A DNA stretch of 64,000 nt from Dryomyza anilis. Its lineage: Eukaryota; Arthropoda; Insecta; Diptera; Dryomyzidae. A program made the position numbers and the translations under genes. The stretch lies in NCBI GenBank assembly GCA_951804985.1, contig OX638134.1, forward strand, positions 3,348,001 to 3,412,000, given 5' to 3'. The notes below the pieces were generated by a model. It had not been told where the DNA came from and ran no database searches. It saw only the letters and a program-made list of their open reading frames with translations. Shown in pieces: positions 46,811 to 58,401 of the stretch; the first letter of the stretch is position 1, and every line of letters begins with the position of its first letter.

Positions 46811-47419
46811 TTAGAATGATTTGCCGTTGTTTTTCTTGGAACCATTGTTCCTGGAATTTTGACTAGATTTCTTGCGTCGCTTCTCCGACCAGTCGGCATC
46901 GTCCTCGTCATCGCTGCCACCGCCAGCGTTCGCCTGAAAGTAGCCCGAACTAGAGCCGGAACTGCCCTCCTTGGTGCTCGCTAGTCGACGACTTGCGATA
47001 CGCGACGAATTTCTGCCCATGCCCATGCATTTCTCCAGATGTGGAGCGAAACGCGCCGCGGACACGGGTCTATCACAGTTGGGACATGTGCAGTCCATGG
47101 GTTTCTTCGCCGTCGAAATGCCGAATATATCAAAGTTCGGCAGATCGACGATGCGAAAGGCAGTTTCCGCATCTTCGTCCGCCACACCATCGATGGCACT
47201 TAGGTTACCAGTCTTTTTGAGGTGGTGAATTTCCAGGAAGACACCAAGCACGGCATCGTCCACCAGTGACTGATACAGATAGCTGGCGGCCTCGTCGAGT
47301 CCCTTGGGATCCTTGATAATGTCCTTGAATGACTTCATGATGGCCGCAGTGGCGGCCGCTGTTGTTGCCGATTTTTCATTGGATTTTGTGGTGCCCGCTG
47401 TTGATGATCCAGACGCCAT
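46811..47419 (-). CDS. Sgf11: Sgf11, SAGA-associated factor 11 (ATXN7L3 homologue)
   Basis: A single-exon gene of 202 residues. The frame is open further upstream but begins there with GTG; the ATG at 47419 ([13 protein letters not shown]) gives the usual length (about 196 in Drosophila). An N-terminal helix ([20 protein letters not shown]) follows, which in the family packs in the deubiquitinase module with the Sgf73/e(y)2 subunits. Next is the invariant [18 protein letters not shown] segment and a C2HC zinc finger (C112, C115, H127, C131), then an acidic and basic tail ([17 protein letters not shown]). It anchors the nonstop H2B deubiquitinase in SAGA and, in Drosophila, also works in mRNA export. 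A very confident match. Confidence 0.96.
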   Translation of the reverse strand: MASGSSTAGTTKSNEKSATTAAATAAIMKSFKDIIKDPKGLDEAASYLYQSLVDDAVLGVFLEIHHLKKTGNLSAIDGVADEDAETAFRIVDLPNFDIFGISTAKKPMDCTCPNCDRPVSAARFAPHLEKCMGMGRNSSRIASRRLASTKEGSSGSSSGYFQANAGGGSDDEDDADWSEKRRKKSSQNSRNNGSKKNNGKSF

Positions 47420-48612
47420 CGATGTGCATGGATGGAGGATGGCGGCTGATGCTGCTCTACAAATGATCACTGATTGAGATTTGTAAATTTAATTTGGGAT
47501 TGTTTTCGCACAATCAATGAAATTTTCCAGTGTTGGTGGTGTGTTATTCCATTTGTTGAGAGAGAAACAAAAACTTCAAAAGTCCACTTCGAATTTCGAA
47601 GAAGCAGGGTTGCCAGAAAAAACAGGAAAAGTAGCAAAATTGAAATATTTCTCTTTAAAAATTTTTTTGTTTACGTGTTTGAATACTTTAGTTTAAAACT
47701 ATATAAAAAGATATATTCTATGAAGAAAATTAATATATTCTAAAAAGAAAATTAATTCTCATCTCTTGGATTTACAATTTTTCACCATATTTTTTGCTTA
47801 ATTGTTCCAAGTATTTTGACAATGGTTTTCGGGAACGGATTAATCCGAATTAAATTTGTATTAAAAATAACGTAACATGTGTGAAAATAAAATCAGCGGC
47901 CACATAATATTATAATCTAAAAAAATGATTGTTTTAATGCATCAACATTTCTACAAAAAAAGCGCTAATCTAATTTATAAACAGCTGTATATTAGTATTT
48001 TACAGAATAATAAGGTTTAAGGACTACTAAAAAAAGAGCGTCTATAAATTTTGAATCAGATAGTTTTTATATTGACTGTACGTTATTTTATTGACTATTC
48101 CGGGATTTAATTTCGTGATTTTCTATATTTATTTTTACCGGAATCCCTAGACTTCATTCGCTAGATAATATTGGATAATGGATATTTCTCTATAATGTTA
48201 CTTTTTAAGAATGTACTTTTTTTAAAAAATGTATTATTACTTAATTAAATAATTATGATGTTTTTTCATAAAATAAATTTGAAATATGTAAATTCTACAA
48301 ATTTTTTACAACGTTACTATTACTATTATAATAATCAAAAAATAATGTAGCGATAAAAAAATCGACTTTTTTTGTTAACATTTGTATTTAAAAATGTGTC
48401 AATAGTCGACTACTATTTTAAGTTGTAACTGTTAAAAAATACTCTTTTCCGATCTAAATATAGGTAGGGTTTTTCAGGGAGTACTGAAGCAAACAGAAAA
48501 AAAACTACTGATTTTTCAAAGGTTTATTTTCAAAGAAAAGTTAACAATCCAAATAAAGTTCTCATACAAAGTTTCAGTATAATTTTTTTGAATATTTTTA
48601 CTTTGCGCTTAC
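47420..48612. other. Gene-free stretch
   Basis: The first 150 bp are probably leader and promoter of Sgf11. The rest is AT-rich without coding support; GGTTGCCAG-like words occur at 47607. Confidence 0.5.
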
Positions 48613-49336
48613 GGTTGCCAGATAATATTCTCATACGAAATACCTTTTTCCCTCATGCAATTCTTGCAATATCCCACCGTACCTCAAATTCTCACATTTC
48701 CCACCAAATCCCTCAAAATCCCACCGTACCTCAAATTCATACAATTTTTCACGAAATCTCTCAGTATAAAATAATGAAATATTTACAAATGTAGTTAATT
48801 TATTTTATTTTAAAAATTATATAATATAATGGCGGATAATCAGACACAATTTAAAGTTATCTTTAAAAATAAATTCGACTTTTTGACAGCTTTTGTGTAC
48901 GATAAATTCTGAAATCGACGATATTAAAAATTGTCTATATTTAATGTTTTGTTGTTTTTTATACATATTTGCAGCAAATTCTTTAATTCCATCGAATCTT
49001 CGGAATTTTTTAAATTTATTTACTGTTTTGAATGTTTATTAACTGTGTTTATAGGACTGTTAGTTCCATTTAAATATTTTGCATAAACACGATAAATAGG
49101 TTTAAGATACGATTTACTACAAGACGTGTAATTTTTTGAAGCTAAATTTTCACTTTAAATTGTACCCAGATTTTACTTTTGTTACTTTTGTCTTGACAGT
49201 TGTATTGTTTTTACCAGCACTTTGTGGGTAATTTCCCTCGTGTGAGATTTTTTTCCCATGTTGGGAAAATAATTCTCACATTCCACAGTGACAGAAAATT
49301 CTCAAAGGCTGTATTTTTCTTGCAAAACTGGCAACT
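48613..49336. mobile_element. Element bounded by GGTTGCCAG / CTGGCAACT
   Basis: The two ends are inverted copies of (A/G)GTTGCCAG. Both subterminal parts are rich in TTCTCACATTTCCCAC-like words, and the left contains two copies of CCCACCGTACCTCAAATTC. A short MITE (48838-48957) is embedded. The terminus resembles CAGTGTTGCC-type ends seen at 33909 and 5797. No transposase is present and no target duplication is clear. Confidence 0.4.
48838..48957. mobile_element. Short MITE copy, AAAGTCGACTTT family (diverged)
   Basis: ACAATTTAAAGTTATCTTTA then AAAATAAATTCGACTTTTTG followed by AAAAATTGTCTATATTTA corresponds in order to the copy at 35083-35235. Confidence 0.5.
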
Positions 49337-49456
49337 ATGCCCAGGTTAACTTGACTATTGTGAACAGATTTTTTCTACTAATGTCAATATCTCTGCTGCA
49401 ACAAACCAAAATAAATAAATCAAGAAACATAAATTAAAAACGTTTAACACACAAAA

Positions 49457-50369
49457 ATGCTGCTGCAAGATGAGCGCATGAAATATAAACTATTGTTTGA
49501 GAAACTCTACGAACGCTGTCAAGAGGTGCAAACCGAAAACGAGCGCAATGTTCTGCGGTGTGTAAAACAAATTCTATTTTAGTTCCATTATTAAAATAAT
49601 TGTTAATGTTTACAGTATAACAAATGTAAAAAAGTTAATACGCAGCCGATCGCGTGATGTGGAGCTGCTAAAGCAACGTCTCGATAGACACAATGACAAT
49701 TGGCGTTCGTTGCCAATGGTGGCGCCGCATCCCAAGAGAAAAATTGAACAGAAACGTGGTCCTAAACCAAAGCCTAAGGATCCTAACGAACAACCCAAGG
49801 AGAAAAAGGAACGCAAGAGACGTACGCGCAAAGTTCTTGCAAATCCGGCGCCAATAGCGGGCTTACCGCCGGTGGTGGGTCAATCAACTATGATGGGTCA
49901 ACAGCAAAATATTACTGTACAACAACAAAATACTACTGTACAACAACAAAATACTACTGTACAACAACAAAATATAACTCTACAACAACAAAATACTACT
50001 CTACAACAGCAGCCCACGAGTACGCAACAGAATTTGTCTGGCATACAACAACATTTGTCTGGCCCACAACAACATTTGTCTGGCACACAACAACATAATA
50101 TAACACAGCAACCAAGAACTGTACAAATCAAGCAATTATCTGGACACCAGAAATATTTGCCTGTCCAGCAGCAACATTTGCCTGGCCAGCAGAAGCATTT
50201 GCCATTACAAAAGCTACATATGCCTGGCCAGCAACAAATTAGAGCTGTACAGATCACTGCGTCGCAACAACAGCAACGAACTAATCCGCAACAACACTTG
50301 ACCGCGGAGCACTTCACCGAACAACAGACGCAGCAACTACTACGCATGCAACAACAACAACAAACGTAG
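49457..50369 (+). CDS. TFPT/INO80F-like protein, 2 exons
   Basis: Exon 1 49457-49557, a 58-bp intron and exon 2 49616-50369 give 284 residues. Residues 1-75 form a coiled coil (KYKLLFEKLYERCQEVQTEN, ERNVLRITNVKKLIRSRS) that parallels the human TFPT/INO80F segment with KYxxLxxRCxEIExxNERVLxR and a following IxRxxRxxxxL. TFPT is a subunit of the INO80 chromatin remodeller. Next comes a very basic stretch (KRGPKPKPKDPNEQPKEKKE) with an AT-hook-like RGPKPK, then a Gln-rich tail with QQQNTTV, HLSG and HLPG repeats. The family call rests on the coiled coil only. The gene is convergent with Chmp1, stops 206 bp apart. Confidence 0.7.
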
Positions 50370-50470
50370 TAATAAAATGCATTAAAACCACTTGTAACTA
50401 ATCGACTAATTTATTTGAATATTGGATACAGTAGATGCATTTGCAAGCATAGCATAAATTCATAGAAATC

Positions 50471-50476
50471 AATAAA
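50471..50476 (+). terminator. Poly(A) signal candidate for the TFPT-like gene
   Basis: AATAAA 102 nt after the stop; another AATAAA at 50371-50376 directly follows the stop codon and is less likely. On the opposite strand AATAAA (50415-50410) could serve Chmp1. Confidence 0.4.
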
Positions 50477-50575
50477 AAATATTTTACTTTTAAAAACAGC
50501 TTTAATTTTAACATAAATTTGCGTTGGGCGCACGGCGCATATCGACAACTACAACAACGCTATCATTATCATCAT

Positions 50576-51325
50576 CTATTCGGCTTGACGCAGACGCGCC
50601 AGACGCTGCGTGAGTTCATCCTGCTCCTGCGACACCTGTGTCGAGGCTCCAATGGTTTGGCTTTGAACGCCACTGGGTAGCTCCATGTTTAGCTCCAAGC
50701 TACAGTAAATTAGAATTATACATAAATTACATTCGAAAACTCAACAACACTTACCCTGCCTCATCGGCAACTTGTTGCAACAAATTGTCCACATCTCCTT
50801 GTGGCACTGAGGTTGTCGTCGTATCCGACATTGTATTTTCCATGACAGAACTCTGTACATCGAGATCTTCGAATTGTGTTTCGAATTTCTCCATTAACGA
50901 AGAGATTTTTTCAAGATTCATACCTTTCATCGCCGCATCCATGGCCTTGACTACGCCTGCCATAGAGCCGGTGACCTTGCGCGTTGTCAGCGCAGACTGA
51001 ACGCGCGATGCGACTGCATCAACGCGTGCACTCATACGCAAATAATTGACGGCCTGATTCTTTTGGCGTATGGCATTTTCTGCGTGTATGCGCGCCACAT
51101 CCATGTTGCCCTTTTGTATGGCCTTCTTTGCCTTGACCTTCTCCTGCTTTTCCTCCTTTTCACATTTCTTGGAGTTGCGTTCCAACTCCTTGACGGCAAA
51201 TTTTAGATTGAATAGATGTTCTGCAAGGTGGTGGCGCAAGTAGAAAATACAAATTAATTAAAAAAAACAAATTTTTCATTGGATGTCGTCATCGGTTACT
51301 TACTTTCCATTGAAGATGTCGACAT
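50576..51325 (-). CDS. Chmp1: Chmp1, charged multivesicular body protein 1 (ESCRT-III)
   Basis: Exons 51325-51304, 51220-50755 and 50699-50576 give 203 residues, the same length I recall for the Drosophila protein. The tiny first exon codes MSTSSME. The second carries the Snf7-type helical core (HLFNLKFAVKELERNSKKCE, basic KEEKQEKVKAKKAIQKGN, then RMSARVDAVASRVQ). The C-terminal exon ends with LTQRLARLRQAE, a MIT-interacting motif for Vps4. Introns are 83 and 55 bp. Chmp1 acts late in ESCRT-III assembly at endosomes, the midbody and the nuclear envelope. A clear match along its whole length. Confidence 0.97.
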
Positions 51326-51451
51326 GTCGTTGCCCAGTTTGATGCTTTTACTTTTGCAAAATTAGAAGGAAAATCACGTATTTATGAGGAATTTTGAAAA
51401 AGATATGTTTTTCGCGTTGCAATAGTAATATTGTTTTTAATTTTTTCTATA

Positions 51452-51531
51452 ATGAATCACTTCGCACAGAGTCAAATTACTAACGTTGATGAAATGTCAT
51501 TCAAAGACGATGAGACGGATATATTTACAGG
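51452..51531 (+). CDS. Possible first exon of a divergent gene
   Basis: An ATG 126 bp from the Chmp1 start on the other strand opens 26 codons (MNHFAQSQITNVDEMSFKDD, then ETDIFT) followed by GG and a GTATTT donor. The residue mix is protein-like and unlike the AT-rich junk nearby, and a head-to-head arrangement with Chmp1 would be natural. However, I could not find a matching second exon: nearby acceptors lead to stops within a few codons. It could be a relic of a gene disrupted by the repeats that follow. Confidence 0.3.
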
Positions 51532-51771
51532 GTATTTCTGGATTTTTTAAAAAATATTTATTGATTTATTCTAGTAGTTGAAGCACTGAAAAATGTTTAT
51601 AGAGCAAAAACTGCAAGAATTGTTGTGGCTTTGAGGCTTTAGTTTTGGACATCGGTTCAGAATTGAGTTTATCTCACTTTGTTTGTATTTGTGAAAAACT
51701 AAATACAAATCAACGATTGATTGGGTCTACAACTTAAAACTCCACACGGAAATTGACGTCAGCATTAATGC
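51532..51771. other. Spacer
   Basis: No further exon supported; a TTTTAG acceptor-like site near 51640 opens only 17 codons. Confidence 0.4.
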
Positions 51772-52711
51772 ACACAGAAAAAAGTGTAAATATAACTAAA
51801 ATGTTAATCAATCCAACAAATTTTTAATAGAAACTCAGCCGATGTAACTTTTAGTAGCATTGAATTCCATATTCGTAATAATGAGAATATGTTTAATTAT
51901 TTTTTTTTGTCATATTGATATTAAAATTGTTATATATATTATATTTTTTATTTGTAATTTTGAAATCATTAATTAATTAGTAACATCAATTAAAAATTTC
52001 ATTCGATAGAAATTGGATCAATTAAATATTTTGTTAAATTAAATAAAATATTTGTCGAATAGAAACATATGAAAATAAAAATAATTTAATTCAATATATA
52101 ACATAAAATAAATATTAAATAAGTATTTATACTGTTTGATATGCTTTGTAAAGTGCTTTCAACCTAACGAATGTTTTACCGAAGTCAGTTCTCACAACTT
52201 CTACAGGTGGGCCAATTAAGTGAGTCAAACATAAAATTTGATATTCGCTTTTTAATGATTCAATATGCAACAAAATGAGCATCATAAGCTGTTTATTCAA
52301 ATTCTTGACAGCAAAAATAAATTGAGCCATTTAATGCTTTAATAACATAACATACACTAAATAATGCAATATCCTGTTTTAAAATAGCAACGTAGAAGAA
52401 AATAATGTTAGAAGAAACTGAACGACGCCGCCGACGCACGAGACGCACAAACAAAATGAAATTCAGAAGAAAAAAACAGTGTTGCAATTTTAGAAAATGG
52501 CTAAATCAAAAGTAACAAATAAAAGTAGTTAATACTATTAAAGATTTAGTTGTATTAAAATTATATTAAATTAATTTCTATTAATATTTTAATTAAAAAT
52601 GTGTAAATACAATTAATTAATTAGTAAATACATTCATATTTTTAATTGGAATGCGATTTTGTTTGCTATTAATATCAATTGTTATATATACGTACAATAT
52701 TTTTTCTGTGT
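51772..52711. mobile_element. Possible foldback element with ACACAGAAAAA ends
   Basis: ACACAGAAAAAA at 51772 is matched by TTTTTTCTGTGT ending 52711. The outer 150 bp on each side are AT-rich with scattered inverted similarity. A reverse-strand frame inside (about 52127-52330) has ordinary composition but no recognised motif. No clear target duplication. Confidence 0.35.
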
Positions 52712-53827
52712 AGAAGCAAACTTTGTAATAAAAATCTACTTAACACTAAAAGTCAAACTTTTTGTTTTAGGCTGAAATTATATTAAGAAAGCTCGCGAAT
52801 TATGAATTATGTGAAAAAAAACTACGTAAATGTTTGGTGGAACTACTTGGGACCCTGGTCAAAATTGAAAAAAACGCAAAATTAAAAAGGCTCTAATGTC
52901 TAGAGCTCCCATTTTAAAAAATTTACCACAAACATAATTTTTCAAAAGTACGAAATTGCATTTTTCGAGGTTATTTCACTCTACTGATCGTACAGCTGCC
53001 GAATAATGTTGGTTTTAAGCGGTGATCGGCGCAATTGATGGCGCTCGGATCAAGATACATTTTTAAAGTCACAGCGAAAAGTTTAAATATAGTTTTTTGA
53101 ACCAATTTTTGATGTTAGTCGGTTGGTTCTTGACGGAACTAGAGGGTATGTAAGGGTTAAAGGAGATTTACATTATTTCTTATCAAAATATACACGATAA
53201 CTATTTTTTTTTATATTCGCAATTATAATTGTAGCATATATTTTGTACAAAATTATAAATTTTTACATCTTTAGGTACAATAGCACAAAATTTGTTAGGC
53301 TTTTACGCAACTATAAGCAAAAACCATAAGCAACCAATTTTTTTTATCTTTTTCAGTATGGTGTTCTCTATATTTATCGAAAATTTCCAAGGGTCGTCAA
53401 AACAAAATAGAAATATAATGTTTTATTTTTTCTATGGAAAATTTTGTCCATAAGGAACAAAGTGTTTTTTTTTCAGCAATATAAGCGATAAAATAGTGGA
53501 TTTGGAGCAAAGTCTTTGCTGAATATCTCAGATTTGATACGAGATATCGAAAAACAGACAACGCGAATATATGAGGAATAAATCCAATTTCTAATTCCAT
53601 TCAGCCAAAAATAGCGTATATCTGAAACAACTTTTTGGCATATGATGTAAACTTTTCATCATTGTTTTGCACCATTACCATAACAAGGTAGAGTATGTAA
53701 AATAAAAAAAACATTTTTAACGATCATTTAGTTCGCCGCACGTGATTATTTCTTGAAGTAAATTTGATAAGAATGTAAATGAGGACGAATATTACACATT
53801 TTTGGCTTTAAGAATATCAATATACTA
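52712..53827. other. Gene-free stretch
   Basis: No gene or repeat recognised. Confidence 0.5.
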
Positions 53828-54206
53828 AGGGGATTCATAACACACGCGTAAATTTATATTCTAGTAAAAAAGTAAATTTACGCGTAATTTGATTTGAACG
53901 CACTTTGTTTTGACTTCGCGTAATCTTGGATTTAACATTTTTATTAAGTTTTAAATTAATCAAATATAATCACTACATAACGTAATTTCATAAACAACCT
54001 TTTCTACAAAAATCTTTTTATTGACAACTAACGTAAAGATAGAGCAAAATGTTTTTGAAAATATTTTTACGTTATTTCCACATAAAAATCGACAAATAAA
54101 TTTATGATAAGCACGTAAAATATTTTCATACAAACTATGCGCAAAGTTCTACTATTTACGAAGTTTCCACTATTTACGAGATTTACGCGGTTGCTATGAA
54201 TCCCCT
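53828..54206. mobile_element. MITE with AGGGGATTCATA ends and TACTA duplication
   Basis: The left end AGGGGATTCATA and right end TATGAATCCCCT are inverted, and CGCGTAAAT words repeat just inside both ends. TACTA flanks the element on both sides (53823-53827 and 54207-54211), a clean 5-bp direct repeat. The interior is AT-rich with several TTTACG words and no coding capacity. Confidence 0.8.
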
Positions 54207-54211
54207 TACTA

Positions 54212-56080
54212 TTTAAATAAAATTATATTAAAAACAACACCCACTTAAGTACTTTCAAAAATATTTCTAAAATGTTGCTGGGAAATTCGAAAATAATAAC
54301 GTAGTTTATCTTAAGGTTTTTGATACTTTGATTTTAAGTGAAAAAAAAATATATTTTTTTTTAATAATTTTTTTAACCAAACTAAACTCCGAAAATATTA
54401 CTGGATAACAGATAAAAAGTCCGATAAAGATTTCAAGTTTGATGTACACCAACCAGTTAAGGTATTTAGCATTGACACAAACCGTCGAACGGCACCTGGT
54501 GTTAAAAAAACAATAGAAACAAAAACGTTATTCAACAGATGACTCTGATAATAAATTGGGTGTGTGTCTCTACTAAGCTTATTTATTTTAGACACCAACC
54601 TTCAAAGCATTTTAAGTTTTCTTTTTATTATAAAATATAAAAATTGAAAACAAAACATTAAATGCAAGAAAAAAAATAAATAAAAAGAATAAATAAATAA
54701 ACGAAAAAAATTATATAACACACATTTTTTGTCAGGCTTTGTTTTAAAAATAAAACAATTTTGTGTTTTATTAGAAACTTTATTGCGTTATTTTTCGATA
54801 TTTCGAATACCTTCGGTATTTCGAAGAGTTTTATTTTTAAAATAAAACCGGAGCCAGAAATAAAACTTATAAAAATTTCAGATCGATAAAAATAAAAAAG
54901 TATATAAAATAAATTATTTTAAGTAGCAAACTATTTTCTGTAAATCCAGCTTAAAAAACCGCGAAATAAATTCGGAAGCTGCTAATAACTCCGCAACACA
55001 TTCAGCCACATCACGTCGTCACGTGCGCGCAATTCGAAAGTTGGCAACAAAGTTGAAAAGTCACAAAAGCTGCTACGTTTTGCGGTCAACACAAACTCAT
55101 GCCACCGCCACAGCTACCTACTACCGAGCGGAACTGGCAGGTGACATTTGATTTATTAGTTTTTATTGGAATTTATTGGATAATCAAAGTTTAAACATTT
55201 TTGGAATACCAAAAACACCTGTCTTTTTTTAATGGACCAAATGCAAAACATAGATAAAAAAGATTAACTGAAGCAGGTACACAAATAAATATACAAAAAC
55301 AAAGACATCAACTTCAGCAACATTTCGATGCCACTTCAGCGCACATGTCAATCAATCAATTGGCGAAAATCCTTTGCCGCCGCAAAATACCGGCTGCTTT
55401 TTGTCTTTCAAGAGGATTTGGCGGCGTGTCGTTGCCAACACGTATCGGCTTTCGTATCGTTCGTCGTTTGTCTGTCTGTCTGTCTATCTATCCATCTCGC
55501 AAGGGATGTCAATAAAGCCTGCAATAAACCCATATCTGAACATCATACCGTAAGTTTGGCATTAAACAGGTGAAGGCAGTGCGAACAACAAAAAAATCTG
55601 TAGTGGCTGCTGCTAAGAAAAACAATTTCGCGTTAAGCCAATTCACATGAAAGGTTTAGATTTTGCCTATGAAATAAAAAAAAAACTGCACAAAAAACAC
55701 GAAAAGTGGCAAACATTGATGGTGAAGAACGTTGAGTGCTCGGCGTGGCAACATTTTCAATTTCTCAAGTCAACAAGGCGCCAGCGCAGACAGCATTAAT
55801 GCATGTTGGCAATTTGAAGTGGCAGAAAAGGGTAGTGGTTAAAAAGATTAATATAAAAAAAGGAAATAAAAATCAGGCTGTTGCATAGTGTAGGAAAAAT
55901 GTGTTTACAGTAAAATACTTAATCACTTACGTAGTTTTTAAAAAGATGTTGCTCATACGTGACGAAATTGGGCAATACGACAGCCACTACGTTTCAATTC
56001 TAAAAAAAGAAAAGTAAAATTATTATTTAAAAAACTTAAAAAAGTGCATTGATTTATGATTTATATAATGTAAAAATAGT
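54212..56080. other. Gene-free stretch, partly GC-richer
   Basis: The part 54960-55800 has less AT bias, with CTGTCTGTCTGTCTATC and CACGTCGTCACGTGCG words, and could be a promoter or untranslated first exon of a gene outside the window. An 81-codon frame at 55328-55573 has no recognisable family and runs through the CTGT repeat, so I do not call it. Confidence 0.4.
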
Positions 56081-56099
56081 AAATATTAAAATTGTCTTT

Positions 56100-56960
56100 C
56101 AAAGTCTACATTAATTTATATAAAGTAATGATTTGAATGTCACTCATACGTCACTCATACACTGCGTATTTGCATTGCTACAAAAGTAAGAGTTTGATTT
56201 CTATAATATTATTTCTAAAATCCTAAATTAATATGCAGGTTTTTGTTAAATATAATGCATTAATATGAAAATTAAAAATGCATTGCAATAAACTAAATTA
56301 ATTTATAAAAAGTAATGATTTTATGTCACGCACAGATCATGCTGCACGAAGCATTGTCACATTTCAACGAAATAAAAACGATTGTTTAAAAAAAATAAAA
56401 AAAGCTCACATTTTTTTGTTAATAGGATTAAAAAATTGTAAAAACACAAAATCAATGCAAAAAACTAAATTAATTTATAAAATAAAATAATTTGAGTGTC
56501 ACTCATTCGTCATGCAGCGCAAATCAAACTCGAATTGCTATAAAATAAAGCCAATAATGTCTCGGCTATTAATTTATTCAATTAAAAGCAGAGTTTTTAT
56601 TTATTATAATGAAATAATAATAAAATTATATTTTTTTATGTAGGAACTATATTAATTTGATTTGTTGTCACTCACAGGTCATGTAGCACAAATTGTCGCA
56701 TTTTCACAAAATAAAAACTATAAATTGAAAACTACAAAACTCAAATAAATGCACAGTTTTATGTTTAATATAATGCATAAATCATAAATTTCAAAATTCA
56801 CTACAATAAGCTAAATTAATTTTAAAATATTAATAATTTAAATGTCACTCATACGTCATGCTGTACACTATAACTAAAATATTAATAAAAAATATATTTA
56901 AAGCTAAAATTTCGCAATTTCCAATATTTACACAATTTAGAATATTTACAAACAGTTTTA
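56100..56960. repeat. About 175-bp tandem repeat with TCACTCATACGTCATGC core
   Basis: The core GTCACTCATACGTCATGC begins at about 56139, 56325, 56498, 56667 and 56844, spacing 186, 173, 169 and 177 bp. Each copy is preceded by ACTAAATTAATTTATAAA and most are followed by a GCACAAATTGTCGCATTT-like phrase. A related word (GCTCATACGTGACG) lies at 55951. The core contains ACGTCA, a CRE half-site-like word. Confidence 0.8.
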
Positions 56961-57589
56961 AGAAAAATTAAAAGATCAACCCCAAACGTATTATCACATT
57001 TTGAGCCGTATTACTTTGCAACAATTGTACTATATATGTCTCTTTCACTCAATAGCTCTATTTAGCATCATACAAGAAACAATTTTATCCAATTAAATTC
57101 AACAATAGTCGACAATACAATGTTGAACTTAATACCAACTACATATAGCCCATAGTATGTATTTTATGTAACTGACAAAAGTGGGGTCCTGTGACAGAAG
57201 CAAACAATGTCCTCAACTAAATAAACATCAGCAGGTTAGGTAAACTCTCTGATTTGTCTGCTGACATAATTTCAACAAAACAATTAAACTAAAGTAGCTG
57301 CATTAGTCACTATTGATGAAATTGCACTGGACAAACAAACTTGAGTAAATTGAATTAAGCTGCTGATAGTAATAAACGAAAGACTGCATATTGTTTTAAA
57401 CTAAACTAAAATTAAATTTAATATTTTGATGAAGATTTGGAAAATTTTAAATATTTCATTAAACTAATTTATTGTTATATATTATAATAAATAAATCATA
57501 TTGTTTTGTAAAACAAAAATTTCAGATATTTTTGCAATATACATAAAGAATATGCAAAATGCATAAAAATTATGATTTTAAAAGTTCGT
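56961..57589. other. Gene-free stretch
   Basis: Nothing recognised. Confidence 0.5.
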
Positions 57590-58401
57590 CAACTTGTAAT
57601 TCATCAATATTATGAACTATTAAAAAATATTCCATATTATTTCGAATAAGTCCCTATTGATTATTTTTTAAAATTTAGTTTATGCTCAATGAACAAATCA
57701 TCAATACAATGTATCGTGCTTTAGCTGATGAACAATCCATGAATAAATAATATATGTACTAATGTGTATATTAATTTATCAATATTATGGATATTTTTAA
57801 CAGAAGAAAAATTTTGTAGTTTATTAAATTTTATTAAAGCACTATATCAGCTTAATGTACGATTTTGATAATGAAGAAATATAGTATTAATTAAGAAATT
57901 AATAATTATTAGATATCATACATAAAGAACTAAATGAGTTTAATGATCGATTCATAAATATGATGAAATTAATTATTAATTAATAAATTTATGAATATTA
58001 TAAACCATAGATCAAAAAAGATGAAGTAATTATGACATTCTAAGGTAATGGATTCAATATTACAAAGTATTCATCTATATGATTAATTTATGTATTTTAT
58101 AAAATAATTCATCAGTTTAATGAATAAGGCATCAAATGGTGAATTTTATAATTTTTACAAATTTATAATTTTAAATATAATGAATTAGTAAGGAGCCTAC
58201 AAAAAGTACGTATTCATCAGTATGATATAATTATCATTCCTTTAAAATGTTCACACATATATATTATCATTTTAATCATTTTTTATTAAAAATTTAATAT
58301 TTTATTGAACTGAAAACCTTTTAATCGATAATATTTACTTAACTATGAACCAAAAATGCTAATTTTGTAATTTTTTTAAATTCATCAATGTGATTAATTT
58401 A

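Noticed and set aside
55328..55573. 81-codon plus-strand frame
   Set aside because: Runs through a CTGTCTGTCTATC simple repeat, has no recognised motif and no splice or start support.
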